The notes: generated by a model not told the origin, from the letters alone. A DNA stretch of 64,000 nt from an uncultured Bacteroidota bacterium (GCA_902774845.1 CACYJU010000003.1:154669-218668), one strand, 5' to 3'. Positions 41,567 to 52,024 are shown, numbered from the stretch's first letter. A program made the numbers and translations.

Positions 41567-44500
41567 TCACGGTTTTACAAACTGCATATCAGGCGAGATG
41601 TAGTTTTTCACAGCCTTATTGTAGGGCACGTGTATTGATATACGCACATCAGATGTAGCATTGTGGTGCAACATCGGATGCTCACCGTTCTGCATTTCAT
41701 GACATATACCGAAGACAGTGTTGAGGAACGATTTCTCGTTTCCTTTCACCGTCAAATAATACGGATTGACAATATAGTTGCGGTATTCTGTTCTGCGGCT
41801 TGCCTGCTTATACTGCATCGTATTGTTCGGGCTGAAACTTGAAGCCAGCCACGGCGAGGCCCATGCAGGCTTCACGCCAGGATAAGATGCTACCGTATTG
41901 GTACGGATCCAGTTGTCGAACCAATAGTCGCGGCTCTTGAACTGAGAGAAGGTGTTAGCCCAGCTGTCGTAGGCCGTAACCAACGATGCCTTGGGCAATG
42001 AGAACGGCGCATCCATAGTAAGGTAAAGTGTTTTCACCTGTGGCAGCGAATCACGACGGATATCCAAGGTGTAGAGCGACTCGCGTACTTCCCTTCTGTC
42101 CTTTGCGTCGAGGTTGGCAAACCACTCAGCATAGGAACGTATCTGTGCAAAGAACGAAGCAAAGACCTTGTTCTCTTTCATGATAGCGGGCGACACAACA
42201 TCCTCAATTGAAATCACCGGTTTCTCTTTGACGAATGCCGACGACTTGATATGGTTGTTCGTTGAGAAATGCACAGCCCCGACCCTCTGCACCTGGTCGC
42301 TGTTGACCTTCATCAATGCAGGCAGATGCCAATCATAGGCATCTCTCATCTGAGTGCCTTCATGGAACCAATAGGTCGACCTTATTGGGGTAAGATTACC
42401 CCTGTCGATTGAGTTGCCGGTCACGAATACATCACCAAGTTCTTTTTCCGTCATCGAGGTAAATCCACCATCCTTCTGTTTCGACACACGCATCGATGCA
42501 GGGGCCAGCATCGAAAGGTCGTTCACACGGACTGTCGGGTCGTAAAGCACAGGCCTATTCTCTAACACCACCCATTTGGCTCTCTGCTGGAAGTAGAGGA
42601 GGTGTGAATACTGGTAGTAGAACGACTCGTGCACAGCCATCCACTCTGGGATGTGTGTGTTATAGAAATCGTCGATGGTCTGACGTCCGTTAACAGCAAA
42701 CACGGCGATGGGAGGCAGCACCACACCTGCAGCATACATATTTGCGTTGTTCGGCTTGTAGCTGTCGAACAGGTATGAGCGATTTCTAAAAGCGTAGTAA
42801 CGGTTGAGGTTTATGGTAGACAACTGCGAGCTGATAACTCCGTTTGACGGATCCACCGTCACCTTGTCAGCGCCGAAGCCGATACCCTGTCCGTTTCTCG
42901 CCGACTCAGCCGAGATGGTATCCATCAGAGCCTTGTATGTAGCATACATGTGGTCAAGGCGGAAATAGAGGTCATATACCGGGGTTCCCGATTCACGACA
43001 TACTGCATACTGTGACACTTTCTCGCCCGAATAGACAGCCTTGCGGCTGAACTCCTGATAGGCCTTGCCATAGGCAACCGTGTCGACCACCATCATCGAC
43101 ACCACACAGGGCGAGTAGGTCTTACTGGCGTTTTTCACCTTATACACAGACTTGGGCATATATACTTTCACGTACGGCATCGCATCAGCATCCGACTTGT
43201 CCACGGAGAAATACTCATACCTGCAGCTGGCAGCCTGTACATGTCCCATCTCCTGGTTCACAAGGAACACGCGCAACACCTTACCCTCCTTGCTCAGCTT
43301 CTCCGGACGGAAGATATCGTCGCGGTTCTGTTTCATGAAAATATAACATGCCGAATCCAGTTCGTCGCACGGCACGAACGGGTCTCCATTATACGGCCAT
43401 GTGAACAGCACTTGATTTGCCAACGTGCACGGTGCCTCTTCGGTAACGAAACTAAGGGTTTTCTCTGCCGAGACCGACTGAGCCTGACCTCCAACCTTAG
43501 GACGTCCCCAATTGAGACTGTTGTCCTTCATCGCAACATCCTCCTTACCCGTGAAGACATCAACTACCCGGTCATCAGCGCTGTTCGTTCCTCGACGTTT
43601 TTCATACATGGTAGCCTTCAAAGTCAGGTCATTTACCTCTCCCGAATTGAATCCGCCACCATTATTCTCAGCCATCACCGTCTCGCCGTTTTCACCATAG
43701 GTGTACTTCACATCCCCGTTCCCGTTGTCCATAGCAACGCAGAACCGACGGGCCTCCACCTTGCCATCGGTCCCCTCTGCGGCAACCATGACATCGTTAA
43801 TGGCACGTTTCTTGCCCTTATTCTCATGTGTCACCGGTATCTCAGTACTGAAGGTACTTTGAGAAAATGGCGACACCTTACCGCTCTTCTCATCAACGGC
43901 GGTGAAGTCCACATCCTTGAAAAACTCAAACTGTCCATCCTCTTCCTTTGCGTTCACTGGCACGTCCGACTTAACCTCAACACCTTTCAATGCATAGTTA
44001 TCATCCACAGCAACTTCAGCGGGAGCAACACTTTGGGTCAGCACAGCATTGCCATGCCATCCTTCGAAGTCAACCGAAGTGCCCAATCCTCCATTCACCA
44101 AAGCCTTCTCGTCGTTCTTGGACATGCTCGACTGCACCTCGACATCCGACATCTTCAATCCATGGTTTTTGCTGTCGTCTTTTACATTATATCTAACTGC
44201 GGTCTTAGGAGATGCCTGCATAGCCTTCGACTTGGCAGAGCTAGGCAGAGCCGACTGCAGATCCTTATCCATATTGTACTGATCAACCTCCTTACGTTTA
44301 CCCTCGGTTATGGTGAGGTTGCTCACTTTTCCGTCGCCCATTTCCAACTTCTTATCCTGTGCACCCTTTATTCTCACGCAGTATTGAGCGTCACCACCGT
44401 TGTGCCAGGTTTCGATATCCATAACCACCTGCATGTTGCCCGCAGTCTTCTGCGATGCAACCTTCTTTGTGTTCAGACCCACATTGGCCACCTCGCCATC

Positions 44501-47218
44501 ATGCAGGATGCCGTTATATGCAAAAGTATTCTCCACCCCCTGAGGCAGTTGAACCAAGTGCAACATGTGACCATCACCTGTCAGTTCGTAGAAAAAGACC
44601 TTCTGGCATCCCGGCTCCATCAGCCTATTGTCGGCCGAAAGCTTCTCTTTGCCCATATCCACAAACAAGCGAGAGAAGTGTCCGTTCTCCGACGCAAGTG
44701 CCACTATGCCATAGGCGTCCAGCAGTTCTTTGTTCTCGAGAGCCATCTGAATGCCACCCTTGGCTACCCAGCTACCCCTCTGCGGAGTGAACTTCACCCC
44801 TGCATAGTTGCCGTCGACCAGCTCCTTGGCCGACTTATGCAGGTAGGCGCTGTTGTCTATCGACATATTATGAGCAAACACACCTCCAAATCCTCCGCAT
44901 CTTAGTGCACCCGCCTTCTGCGGTTGGGAGTGCTGCTCTGAGCCGTACATATACCACCAGTCGTAATTTTCTCCTTTGCTGTCTTTAGATGTTCCAAATG
45001 CCACGTTCATCGTAGCCGAAACACCATCCATTACCGTAACCTTTACAGGACCGCCCCATCCGCCCGAAGGCAACTGAGACACCTCACCTTCCAGGGTGAA
45101 CATGTCCAGTTGGGCCGAAAGCTGATACTTCTCACCTTTCGAATCCTTCCCTTTCGAAGCATTGACGAGACGGTCCGACTTAAAACCCCGGTAAATGCTT
45201 ACCTTGCTGGAGTTAGCACCATTGCCCACCTTGAAGCTCTTCACGGCGCTGTCGGGTTCCGACTTGAGGTCAACCATCACGGGCGCCACAGCCGTCCTAC
45301 CTCTCATAACATATACTGGTTCATCATCGTCGAAAAGCATTCCACCTTTCAAGCGGAACACTTCCTCTGTGTTATACGACGACTCGTTTGATGACTTAAT
45401 TTCAAACTGGACTTCTTTTGAGTCCACACCGTTCTCCGAACCCACCTCATCATAATGCATCCTTGCCCTCACGATAACCTTGTAGGTATGTCCGGCAAAG
45501 ACTTTCTCTTGGAGGTCTCTGATATGCGCCACCGTTTTATCGACTCCAGTCTTCTCATATACAGGAGTTGCTTCGTTGCCCATATCGTAGACATATATGT
45601 CGTAGACCACGAGATCCGAGTGCGAGCCATCGAATTTCGACTCTTTCCACACCAGCTCTTTCAGGTCAGTCCTCTTCAGTTTCAACATCGATCCGCTTGC
45701 CGTACCTTTGCCAAGGTTGAGGATCTCAGGAGCAGTCAACACATTATATTCGTCGGCACCCTCGCCCCATTTGAATATTGTGGCTGCCGCCATCTCTGTG
45801 TGTCCTACCATTCCCACCACTGAGTCATACCGGTTAATCTCAGGGAACCTGTCTATAAAATCAACCCTCCTTATATGGTAGGTGTTGTTGTAACGGTAGG
45901 TGACGTCTGCCTTCAGGCTCACAAGATATTGTGTACCTCCAACCAAGTCAGCCGACCAGTCATTCACCATCTCAATAGGATTCTCGTCGTGAGCTGTCAC
46001 GTTCAGGATCTGAGTTTGCTTCATCGGCGGACGTGACATTGACACATCCATGTCGCCGACATACTCATAGAGTGATATCTCATAGTCGGCGCTGCTCACC
46101 GAATCGCCTCTGACTGGTGTAGCCAATACTCTCAACGCGTCGTTGGCATCCACCGTTGCGAGAGGTCTGGGGAGCATTATCTGAGGTTTTCTCAGGGTGC
46201 GCAACACCGCAGCCTTATTGTCCTTCATCGTCATCTTGGTATCCGTGACGCCATCACCGTTGCCGGTGGTCGAACCGCCACCGCCACCACTCGACGCGCT
46301 GTGGTTCGTTCCACCTATACCGCTCGTATTGGGGCCGCTCCACATAAAGACCATATACTGGCTCTTTCCGTCGTTGCTCAAGCTCACAACCCTGTCGGGA
46401 TCAGCCGGCACTGCCTCAACCATCACAGCGTAAACTCCGCCGCTGTCGAGTTTCAAGTATGGGTTGGTCTGATAGTCGAAGGTGAAGAAGGTACGTCTAC
46501 CACAATCCAATGCTGTCAGCACAGGATTTTTCTCCACTGCCTCCTGTACGTTCTGTCCAGGATAGACCTCCACAAACTGAATGACATATTCGAAGGCGTT
46601 GGGCTCAAAGCAGTTGCTCACCACTCCCGTCCAAGCGAAGTTGGTCTTCTTCGACGGAACCAACTTGTCATACGGTCCCGACGAAGGGGTCAGGTGCGGT
46701 GAGGTCAGCTCAGGCGCCAATCCACTGTAGCAGATGTCGAAATCCATACAGTTTTTGCCCAACACCAAGGACGTATCGGAATAGTCGTGCACCTCGATGC
46801 ACAGATGGTACGTACCCTCAGGGAGCGTCAGATCGCTCACTCCTCGGTACGACTCCGACAGGTTTGTGTTGAGTCGACGATAGAAATGCTGCACAAACTC
46901 GGTGCTTCCGATACGCTTACCCATTGCGGGTATGTTTATCTTCGGCATCAGACCTACGAAGCGGTCGTCTGTCCAGATACGCGTCGTCGTGGCGTCGGAC
47001 GACAGTTCCATTGAGATGAACACATCGTGAGCTCGACCGTCGACAGGCGTGATCGTCAAATTGAAATAATTCATCGGGTTGTTGTAGTACGCCATGGCCG
47101 AGGTCGGGAACGGCGCGGCAGTCGCTCTTGTCAGCGACACCGTCATCTCCCCCTGCGCCATGACTGTCTCTACCGAGAACAGCAACACCAAAATCAACCA
47201 GATACGTTTTATTTTCAT
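41567..47218 (-). CDS. Very large secreted protein, TANFOR-like
   Basis: 1883 residues with a signal peptide (cut near VMAQ). The first 400 residues (PFPTSAMAYYNNPMNYFNLT, EFVQHFYRRLNTNLSESYRG, LPEGTYHLCIEVHDY, FAWTGVVSNC) recall the N-terminus of Bacteroidales proteins annotated with the TANFOR domain. That assignment is from memory and moderate. The middle (about 850-1350) is Lys/Asp/Gly-rich and low in hydrophobics. The last 500 residues are Tyr/Trp-rich (YYQYSHLLYFQQRAKWVV, RDYWFDNWIRTNTVASYPG). No enzyme motif found. It lies between the OM barrel gene (67 bases upstream) and the FnIII gene. A surface or secretion-linked structural role is likely but not proven. Confidence 0.65.
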   Translation of the reverse strand: MKIKRIWLILVLLFSVETVMAQGEMTVSLTRATAAPFPTSAMAYYNNPMNYFNLTITPVDGRAHDVFISMELSSDATTTRIWTDDRFVGLMPKINIPAMGKRIGSTEFVQHFYRRLNTNLSESYRGVSDLTLPEGTYHLCIEVHDYSDTSLVLGKNCMDFDICYSGLAPELTSPHLTPSSGPYDKLVPSKKTNFAWTGVVSNCFEPNAFEYVIQFVEVYPGQNVQEAVEKNPVLTALDCGRRTFFTFDYQTNPYLKLDSGGVYAVMVEAVPADPDRVVSLSNDGKSQYMVFMWSGPNTSGIGGTNHSASSGGGGGSTTGNGDGVTDTKMTMKDNKAAVLRTLRKPQIMLPRPLATVDANDALRVLATPVRGDSVSSADYEISLYEYVGDMDVSMSRPPMKQTQILNVTAHDENPIEMVNDWSADLVGGTQYLVSLKADVTYRYNNTYHIRRVDFIDRFPEINRYDSVVGMVGHTEMAAATIFKWGEGADEYNVLTAPEILNLGKGTASGSMLKLKRTDLKELVWKESKFDGSHSDLVVYDIYVYDMGNEATPVYEKTGVDKTVAHIRDLQEKVFAGHTYKVIVRARMHYDEVGSENGVDSKEVQFEIKSSNESSYNTEEVFRLKGGMLFDDDEPVYVMRGRTAVAPVMVDLKSEPDSAVKSFKVGNGANSSKVSIYRGFKSDRLVNASKGKDSKGEKYQLSAQLDMFTLEGEVSQLPSGGWGGPVKVTVMDGVSATMNVAFGTSKDSKGENYDWWYMYGSEQHSQPQKAGALRCGGFGGVFAHNMSIDNSAYLHKSAKELVDGNYAGVKFTPQRGSWVAKGGIQMALENKELLDAYGIVALASENGHFSRLFVDMGKEKLSADNRLMEPGCQKVFFYELTGDGHMLHLVQLPQGVENTFAYNGILHDGEVANVGLNTKKVASQKTAGNMQVVMDIETWHNGGDAQYCVRIKGAQDKKLEMGDGKVSNLTITEGKRKEVDQYNMDKDLQSALPSSAKSKAMQASPKTAVRYNVKDDSKNHGLKMSDVEVQSSMSKNDEKALVNGGLGTSVDFEGWHGNAVLTQSVAPAEVAVDDNYALKGVEVKSDVPVNAKEEDGQFEFFKDVDFTAVDEKSGKVSPFSQSTFSTEIPVTHENKGKKRAINDVMVAAEGTDGKVEARRFCVAMDNGNGDVKYTYGENGETVMAENNGGGFNSGEVNDLTLKATMYEKRRGTNSADDRVVDVFTGKEDVAMKDNSLNWGRPKVGGQAQSVSAEKTLSFVTEEAPCTLANQVLFTWPYNGDPFVPCDELDSACYIFMKQNRDDIFRPEKLSKEGKVLRVFLVNQEMGHVQAASCRYEYFSVDKSDADAMPYVKVYMPKSVYKVKNASKTYSPCVVSMMVVDTVAYGKAYQEFSRKAVYSGEKVSQYAVCRESGTPVYDLYFRLDHMYATYKALMDTISAESARNGQGIGFGADKVTVDPSNGVISSQLSTINLNRYYAFRNRSYLFDSYKPNNANMYAAGVVLPPIAVFAVNGRQTIDDFYNTHIPEWMAVHESFYYQYSHLLYFQQRAKWVVLENRPVLYDPTVRVNDLSMLAPASMRVSKQKDGGFTSMTEKELGDVFVTGNSIDRGNLTPIRSTYWFHEGTQMRDAYDWHLPALMKVNSDQVQRVGAVHFSTNNHIKSSAFVKEKPVISIEDVVSPAIMKENKVFASFFAQIRSYAEWFANLDAKDRREVRESLYTLDIRRDSLPQVKTLYLTMDAPFSLPKASLVTAYDSWANTFSQFKSRDYWFDNWIRTNTVASYPGVKPAWASPWLASSFSPNNTMQYKQASRRTEYRNYIVNPYYLTVKGNEKSFLNTVFGICHEMQNGEHPMLHHNATSDVRISIHVPYNKAVKNYISPDMQFVKP

Positions 47219-47285
47219 AATGCTTGTTTTATTGTCTGACTTAATATTTCGAAACCAAATACTTAATGTTTAAAACTTAAAACCC

Positions 47286-49322
47286 CTACAAATCCTCTTC
47301 CAGTCTCACTCCCTTGTTGGTGCGATGTTTAATTATTCGTTTCGCAAACGAGTAGCTGTAGCCCAAAGATACCGTTGTCTGCAAAGAGGTGCTTACCACC
47401 TGCGCTATCAACTCTCGGTTACTCATGTTAGTCAATGTGCCGGAGAGCGATACACTGTGACCAGTCTTAGTGTCTAACGTGAACGAAAGCATATTGCTGA
47501 ACGTAATCTCCTGCATATTCGAAACAATGTAAGTATTCTTTGTCACATAACCCAGCTTCGACTCCATACTCTTCAGATCCAAATCCGAGAGGTCGCCTTG
47601 CTCCTTGATGTCGTTATACGCCAATGAACCCGAGAACGACATTCCCAACTTGACTCTTGCGGCGTCCACTATCTGATAGGTTAGTCCGTAACCCAGCGTA
47701 TGTGCGTTATACACACTGTAGGAACTGTTGGATATTGAGAAGTCATAGGATGTATTCACCGTCATATTCAACGCATCCAACGAAAGGTCATAACCCGCAC
47801 CCACAGTGATAGTACGCGAGTCGTTGTCTGACGAAGCCTTCTTGTTCAGGTTCTTCGTCTCCACCATATTGAAGTTCACGTTTATCGTATGCGAGTTCTC
47901 TGTATATATATTCACCGAGGGCGTCATGTTGGCGGTATAGGTCAGCTGGTTCACAGCCTTCGTCGGGTCAAGTTCCTGCGTTCCGTTGGCCTGCTTCTGC
48001 TGCACCACGTTGCCCGACATCGTAAGTCCTACATAGTCGCCTATCGTCGAGCTCAAGCTTCCGTTGTACGTATAGACGTTGTTGGTGAACTTCTGCTGCT
48101 TGTTCATGTTGTCGCGCTGCGCAAATCCCGAAAGGCTCAGCACCGCGTGTCCTTTGAACATATTGAACGATGCGTTACCTCCTATGCTCTGCAGGTTCTG
48201 CTGCGACGACATGATACCCAACGATTTGTAGTTCGGTCCTATGAACTTATAGTCAGCACCAAAAGAGACCTTGTCGAAAGTCAGCTTCAAGGCTGCATCT
48301 CCAGCAAAGGCCACCTGCGTGTTTCCTCTCACCGTGTACAGTTTGCTCTTGTTCAAAGCCGTCAGAAGATTATCGAACTTCCTGATCTTGTCATTAGTGG
48401 TTCCGCCCAAACTGGTCACCGTACCGCTGATACTCAACGCTGGGTCTGTGATATCGTTCGTGAAGACGCTCATCGCACCATTAGCAGTAAACACCATCCA
48501 CTTCCACGGCTGCACCTTCAACGTAGCACCCACCGCAAGGTTCTCCTTGGCCTGTATCACAGAGTCTCTGTAGACCATCTCTCCGTAATACGGGATTATC
48601 GAATCCAGCGAGTTGATATCGTCCTTCGCTTTCAAGAACATGATGTCGAAGTAGTTCTTCTTGTTTCCCACACCGACTCTCGCACCTATAGCGTTACGTC
48701 TGAACTGTGGTGTGTCGTCATACACCGAAAGTCCCATCAGGTCGTCGATATACCTCTGGAATGCACTTCTCTTGTCCAATTCTCTGTATCGCGTAGGTCT
48801 TTTCAGCGTACCTCCGAATCCTCCCAACCTCAACAGCTTGCCTTGATACTCAAATCCCAAACCGAGAAACTGCAGTCCGCTGTAGGTGTACTTCGAGAAC
48901 GACATAGTGCTGAATCCCAAGTGGAACTTCCAGTTGCCTATCGTAGGTGTCATACCCACCGATATCGTAGGTGTGAGGAACGTCTTCTGTTTCACCTCTT
49001 CCGCAAAGTTCACAAAACTCACATCCATGAAATTAAAGTGGATAGGCAACGTGAAGTTGTAAATCTTCAGGTTGATATTCGCATACATGGCCAACGCCAG
49101 AGGGCTCGCCGTATACTCATCGTCAGTAGCCCACTGCGCGCTCAGGTCGGCACCCAGGGTACCTGTGATCACAAACGGGTCCGACGCCAAAAACGACTGC
49201 ATCTTCTTCGTATACGAATCCTGGAATGAAATAGTCTCCTGTGCACTTGCTGGCTGACACACAAACAATACTGTCAACACCGTCGACACAGTTATAGCTA
49301 TCCTCTTTAAATCAAGTCTCAT
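47286..49322 (-). CDS. Outer-membrane beta-barrel protein
   Basis: 678 residues with a signal peptide (cut near ASAQ). Nearly the entire mature protein shows alternating amphipathic strands with turns, e.g. ANINLKIYNFTLPIHFNFMDV, GNWKFHLGFSTMSFSKY, LGLGFEYQGKLLRLGGFGG and a repeated strand series in the second half ending TTVSLGYSYSFAKRI. This fits a large outer-membrane barrel of roughly 20 or more strands. There is no TonB plug. As the first of three large genes on this strand it may anchor or export the other two. Specific function is unknown. A TATTTTTG element at 49393-49400 (minus) is a weak promoter candidate. Confidence 0.75.
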   Translation of the reverse strand: MRLDLKRIAITVSTVLTVLFVCQPASAQETISFQDSYTKKMQSFLASDPFVITGTLGADLSAQWATDDEYTASPLALAMYANINLKIYNFTLPIHFNFMDVSFVNFAEEVKQKTFLTPTISVGMTPTIGNWKFHLGFSTMSFSKYTYSGLQFLGLGFEYQGKLLRLGGFGGTLKRPTRYRELDKRSAFQRYIDDLMGLSVYDDTPQFRRNAIGARVGVGNKKNYFDIMFLKAKDDINSLDSIIPYYGEMVYRDSVIQAKENLAVGATLKVQPWKWMVFTANGAMSVFTNDITDPALSISGTVTSLGGTTNDKIRKFDNLLTALNKSKLYTVRGNTQVAFAGDAALKLTFDKVSFGADYKFIGPNYKSLGIMSSQQNLQSIGGNASFNMFKGHAVLSLSGFAQRDNMNKQQKFTNNVYTYNGSLSSTIGDYVGLTMSGNVVQQKQANGTQELDPTKAVNQLTYTANMTPSVNIYTENSHTINVNFNMVETKNLNKKASSDNDSRTITVGAGYDLSLDALNMTVNTSYDFSISNSSYSVYNAHTLGYGLTYQIVDAARVKLGMSFSGSLAYNDIKEQGDLSDLDLKSMESKLGYVTKNTYIVSNMQEITFSNMLSFTLDTKTGHSVSLSGTLTNMSNRELIAQVVSTSLQTTVSLGYSYSFAKRIIKHRTNKGVRLEEDL

Positions 49323-49450
49323 TATATTAATATTCTCGTTACCAATACACTAAAGCGTTCTATCGAGTAGAATACCCACAGAACATACGAAACAAAAATA
49401 CAAAAAAATCTTAAACTTCCAAAACTCAACCCCATTTTTTACAAATATAC

Positions 49451-49677
49451 GGTTGCTCCTTTATGTTTCCTTTATGTGTTTCTTTATAGTTTGCTTATGG
49501 TTTCTTTATGTCTTCTTTATGTGTTTCTTTATGGTTTGCTTATGGTTTCTTTATGTCTTCTTTATGTCTTCTTTATGTCTTCTTTATGGTTTGCTTATGG
49601 TTTCTTTATGTCTTCTTTATGGTTTGCTTATGTCTCCTTTATATCTCCCTTATTCCTCCCTTATACCTCCTATGTAT
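49451..49677. repeat. About twenty tandem 10-12-bp units (TTTATGTCTTC family)
   Basis: Units TTTATGTCTTC, TTTATGTGTTTC, TTTATGGTTTGC and TTATGGTTTC succeed each other, then drift into CTCCCTTATT/CCTCCCTTATA at the right end, which resembles the CTCCC 11-mers elsewhere. Period 11 plus or minus 1. It lies upstream of the metK promoter. Confidence 0.85.
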
Positions 49678-49711
49678 CCAATGACTGTTTTTATTTGTCA
49701 ATCCATACGGT

Positions 49712-49741
49712 TTTGTGGTTTCAAAAAAAGTCGTATCTTTG
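49712..49741 (+). promoter_or_regulatory. metK promoter
   Basis: TTTG (49712-49715), 18 bases, TATCTTTG (49734-49741). Predicted transcription start about 49747, giving a 235-base leader. Confidence 0.7.
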
Positions 49742-49747
49742 CAACCA

Positions 49748-49853
49748 GAAAATGTGGACAGATTTGTAATGATTGCAACCACAGCACGCTGATTTTATGC
49801 AAACAACAGCATAAGCAGCCTGCAAAAAAAAATGCTAAAACAACATTAGTTTC
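49748..49853 (+). promoter_or_regulatory. SAM-I-clan riboswitch candidate in the metK leader
   Basis: Helices can be drawn in S-box order: P1 GAAA (49748)/TTTC (49850); P2 GTGG (49754)/CCAC (49779) enclosing ATGATTGCAACC, like the kink-turn and GCAACC core of SAM-I; P3 GCTG-TTATGC...GCATAA-CAGC (49788-49819); then AAAAAATGCTAA (like GGTGCTAA); and a short P4 CTAA/TTAG. Its place before S-adenosylmethionine synthetase fits. P1 is short, and the P2 loop pseudoknot was not verified. Confidence 0.55.
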
Positions 49854-49981
49854 AATCCCCTTTCCGTTTTTCCACATTTTCACGTTCACGGACAAAACCG
49901 TCAACGAGAAACCCTAACGTATGCCCCATCAACGTTAAAACATATAAACACATAACATATCAACCTATCAACATTAACGCC

Positions 49982-51262
49982 ATGAGTTACTTCTTCACAT
50001 CCGAATCCGTTTCCGAAGGCCATCCCGACAAAGTGGCCGACCAAATCTCCGACGCCATCCTCGACGAGTTCCTCAACCAAGATCCCGAATCCAAGGTCGC
50101 ATGCGAGACCCTCGTCACCACCGGCCTCGCCGTCGTAAGCGGCGAAGTCAAGTCCGAAGCCTACGTTGACATCCAGAAGACCGTGCGCGACATAATCCGC
50201 GAAATCGGCTATACCAAAGGCGAATACAAGTTCGAGGCCGAGTCATGCGGTGTCATCTCTACCATCCACGAACAGTCGGACGACATCAACCAAGGCGTGG
50301 AGCGCAAGAAAAAAGAGGACCAAGGCGCTGGTGACCAAGGCATGATGTTCGGCTACGCCTGCAACGAGACCGCCGAATACATGCCCCTGCCCATCACCCT
50401 CGCCCACATCTTCCTGCTCGAACTCAGCGACATCCGCAAGAAAACCAACCTTATGCCATACCTCCGTCCTGACGCCAAAAGCCAGATAACCATACAATAC
50501 AGCGACAGCGGCAAACCCGAGCGCATAGAAGCCATCGTCATCTCCACTCAGCACGACGACTTCGCCGCCGAGAAGGCGATGCTCAAGAAGATACGCACCG
50601 ACATTGAGAAGATTCTCATACCGCGCGTGCTCAAACGCCTCACCGCAGCCAACCGCAAACTTTTCGCAAAAGGCGTTTACGACGCCAAGAAGAACCCCGA
50701 CGGCTTCAAACTCCACGTCAACCCAACTGGCAAGTTCGTCATCGGCGGCCCGCACGGCGACACTGGTCTTACCGGCCGCAAAATAATCGTCGACACCTAC
50801 GGTGGTCGCGGTGCCCACGGCGGCGGCGCCTTCTCGGGCAAAGACTCCTCCAAGGTTGACCGCTCGGCTGCCTACGCCACTCGCCATATCGCCAAAAACA
50901 TGGTGGCCGCAGGCCTCTGCGACGAGGTGCTCGTACAGGTCGCCTACGCCATCGGCGTGGCCGAACCCGTAGGACTCTACGTCAACACCTACGGCACCGC
51001 AAAGGTCAAGATGACCGACGGCGAGATTGCAAAGCACATCTCGAAACTCTTCGACATGCGCCCCTACGCCATCGTCAAGCGTTTCGGCCTGAAGAACCCC
51101 ATCTATAAGGAGACCGCTAGCTACGGCCACATGGGGCGCGACCCAAAAACCGTCACCAAGACCTTCGAAGTGAACGGCAAGAAAGTGAAGCGCACAGTGA
51201 GGCTCTTCACTTGGGAGGAGCTCGACTATGTTGACAAAATTAAAAAAGAGTTTAATCTCTAA
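49982..51262 (+). CDS. metK: S-adenosylmethionine synthetase
   Basis: 426 residues. It makes SAM from methionine and ATP in the cytoplasm. Signatures: [19 protein letters not shown] (15-29 region, ATP site), [12 protein letters not shown] near residue 118 and [19 protein letters not shown] near 280 (phosphate-binding loops), with [15 protein letters not shown] between. The length is slightly above the usual 385-400, owing to an insertion around the middle that Bacteroidetes enzymes also have. Transcription starts about 235 bases upstream with a candidate riboswitch, consistent with feedback control by SAM. A strong hairpin terminator follows at 51283. Confidence 0.97.
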   Translation: MSYFFTSESVSEGHPDKVADQISDAILDEFLNQDPESKVACETLVTTGLAVVSGEVKSEAYVDIQKTVRDIIREIGYTKGEYKFEAESCGVISTIHEQSDDINQGVERKKKEDQGAGDQGMMFGYACNETAEYMPLPITLAHIFLLELSDIRKKTNLMPYLRPDAKSQITIQYSDSGKPERIEAIVISTQHDDFAAEKAMLKKIRTDIEKILIPRVLKRLTAANRKLFAKGVYDAKKNPDGFKLHVNPTGKFVIGGPHGDTGLTGRKIIVDTYGGRGAHGGGAFSGKDSSKVDRSAAYATRHIAKNMVAAGLCDEVLVQVAYAIGVAEPVGLYVNTYGTAKVKMTDGEIAKHISKLFDMRPYAIVKRFGLKNPIYKETASYGHMGRDPKTVTKTFEVNGKKVKRTVRLFTWEELDYVDKIKKEFNL

Positions 51263-51282
51263 TCACTATTCCAACACAAAGA

Positions 51283-51320
51283 AAACGCTCACGGTATTCC
51301 ACCGCGAGCGTTCTTTTTTT
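51283..51320. terminator. Bidirectional terminator after metK
   Basis: AACGCTCACGG (51284-51294 region) pairs with CCGCGAGCGTT, followed by a run of seven T residues. It separates metK from the convergent lipoprotein gene. Confidence 0.85.
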
Positions 51321-51332
51321 AGATACTTTCTG

Positions 51333-51995
51333 CTATTCCGTCACTCTTGAGCCAGAAGCCTGCAGCTGCGTTCCGTTCAGCACGACACCGATCATAGATG
51401 TTCCCGAGTCGTTGCTCGTCACATCGAGCGAGCTTATCACCAGCGTCAACACGCCACCCTCGGGGAATGCCGTCGGCTGAGCGAAGGTGGCGGTACCAAC
51501 GAGGCTCACATTCATCGACATCACCTCGACCGTTTTCTCTATCGGCGCAGGGTCAATCATAAGGCCCGATTCAGTCAACGTAGCCGTCGTGTTTATATCG
51601 AACGTGACGGGGAGGGCGCTCATCAGCTGAACCGTGACCGAACCCGTGACCGACATACGGTTGTTTCCAAGCTCTGCGATAGAGACATTGAAAGGCGTCG
51701 ATTCCATCGAGATGTCGTTGTTGATATCGTCCATAGGCAGGAAATCGTTGAAATCTACTACTAGATGCACATTTGTACCTTCGGCGAACATAAGCTCCCA
51801 GTCGCCGACAAAGGACTCGTGCTGCGTCGGGGTGGATGTGGTATCCTGACCGCCGCCATTTCCGCCACCACCGCCGTTTCCACCTCCACCCGGTGTCTGG
51901 GTTGTGGTGTTGGTTGAGTCGTCGATGTTTTCTTTCTTGCATGAGTACAATGATACAACTGCAAGTGCCAAAAGCACATAAAGAATCTTTTTCAT
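51333..51995 (-). CDS. Small lipoprotein with Gly-rich linker, unknown function
   Basis: 220 residues. SPII signal peptide with lipobox LYSC, followed by KKENIDD and a linker of Thr and about 20 Gly residues (residues about 32-52). The globular domain (GDWELMFAEGTNVHLVVDF, MSVTGSVTVQLMSALPVTFDI, GVLTLVISSLDVTSNDSG) is all-beta and similar to small lipocalin/immunoglobulin-like envelope lipoproteins. No catalytic motif. A promoter candidate TACTTTTG lies at 52025-52032, divergent from the GH20 promoter. Confidence 0.72.
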   Translation of the reverse strand: MKKILYVLLALAVVSLYSCKKENIDDSTNTTTQTPGGGGNGGGGGNGGGQDTTSTPTQHESFVGDWELMFAEGTNVHLVVDFNDFLPMDDINNDISMESTPFNVSIAELGNNRMSVTGSVTVQLMSALPVTFDINTTATLTESGLMIDPAPIEKTVEVMSMNVSLVGTATFAQPTAFPEGGVLTLVISSLDVTSNDSGTSMIGVVLNGTQLQASGSRVTE

Positions 51996-52024
51996 GGTTT
52001 TTACAGTTTAGTTAATAACAATCG

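Larger units (their letters stand above)
49323..49981. other. Spacer between the barrel gene and metK, with repeats and RNA leader
   Basis: 659 bases without a gene. From left: possible -7 of the barrel gene (49393-49400, minus), about twenty short tandem repeats (49451-49677), the metK promoter (49712-49741), a SAM-riboswitch-like leader (49748-49853), and a final 130 bases with no clear structure. An open frame at 49453-49917 is a by-product of the TTTATG repeat. Confidence 0.75.

Noticed and set aside
49453..49917. Open frame for a hydrophobic Phe/Leu/Met-rich small protein
   Set aside because: It is the translation of the TTTATG tandem repeat in several frames, followed by the metK promoter and leader; no independent evidence of a gene.
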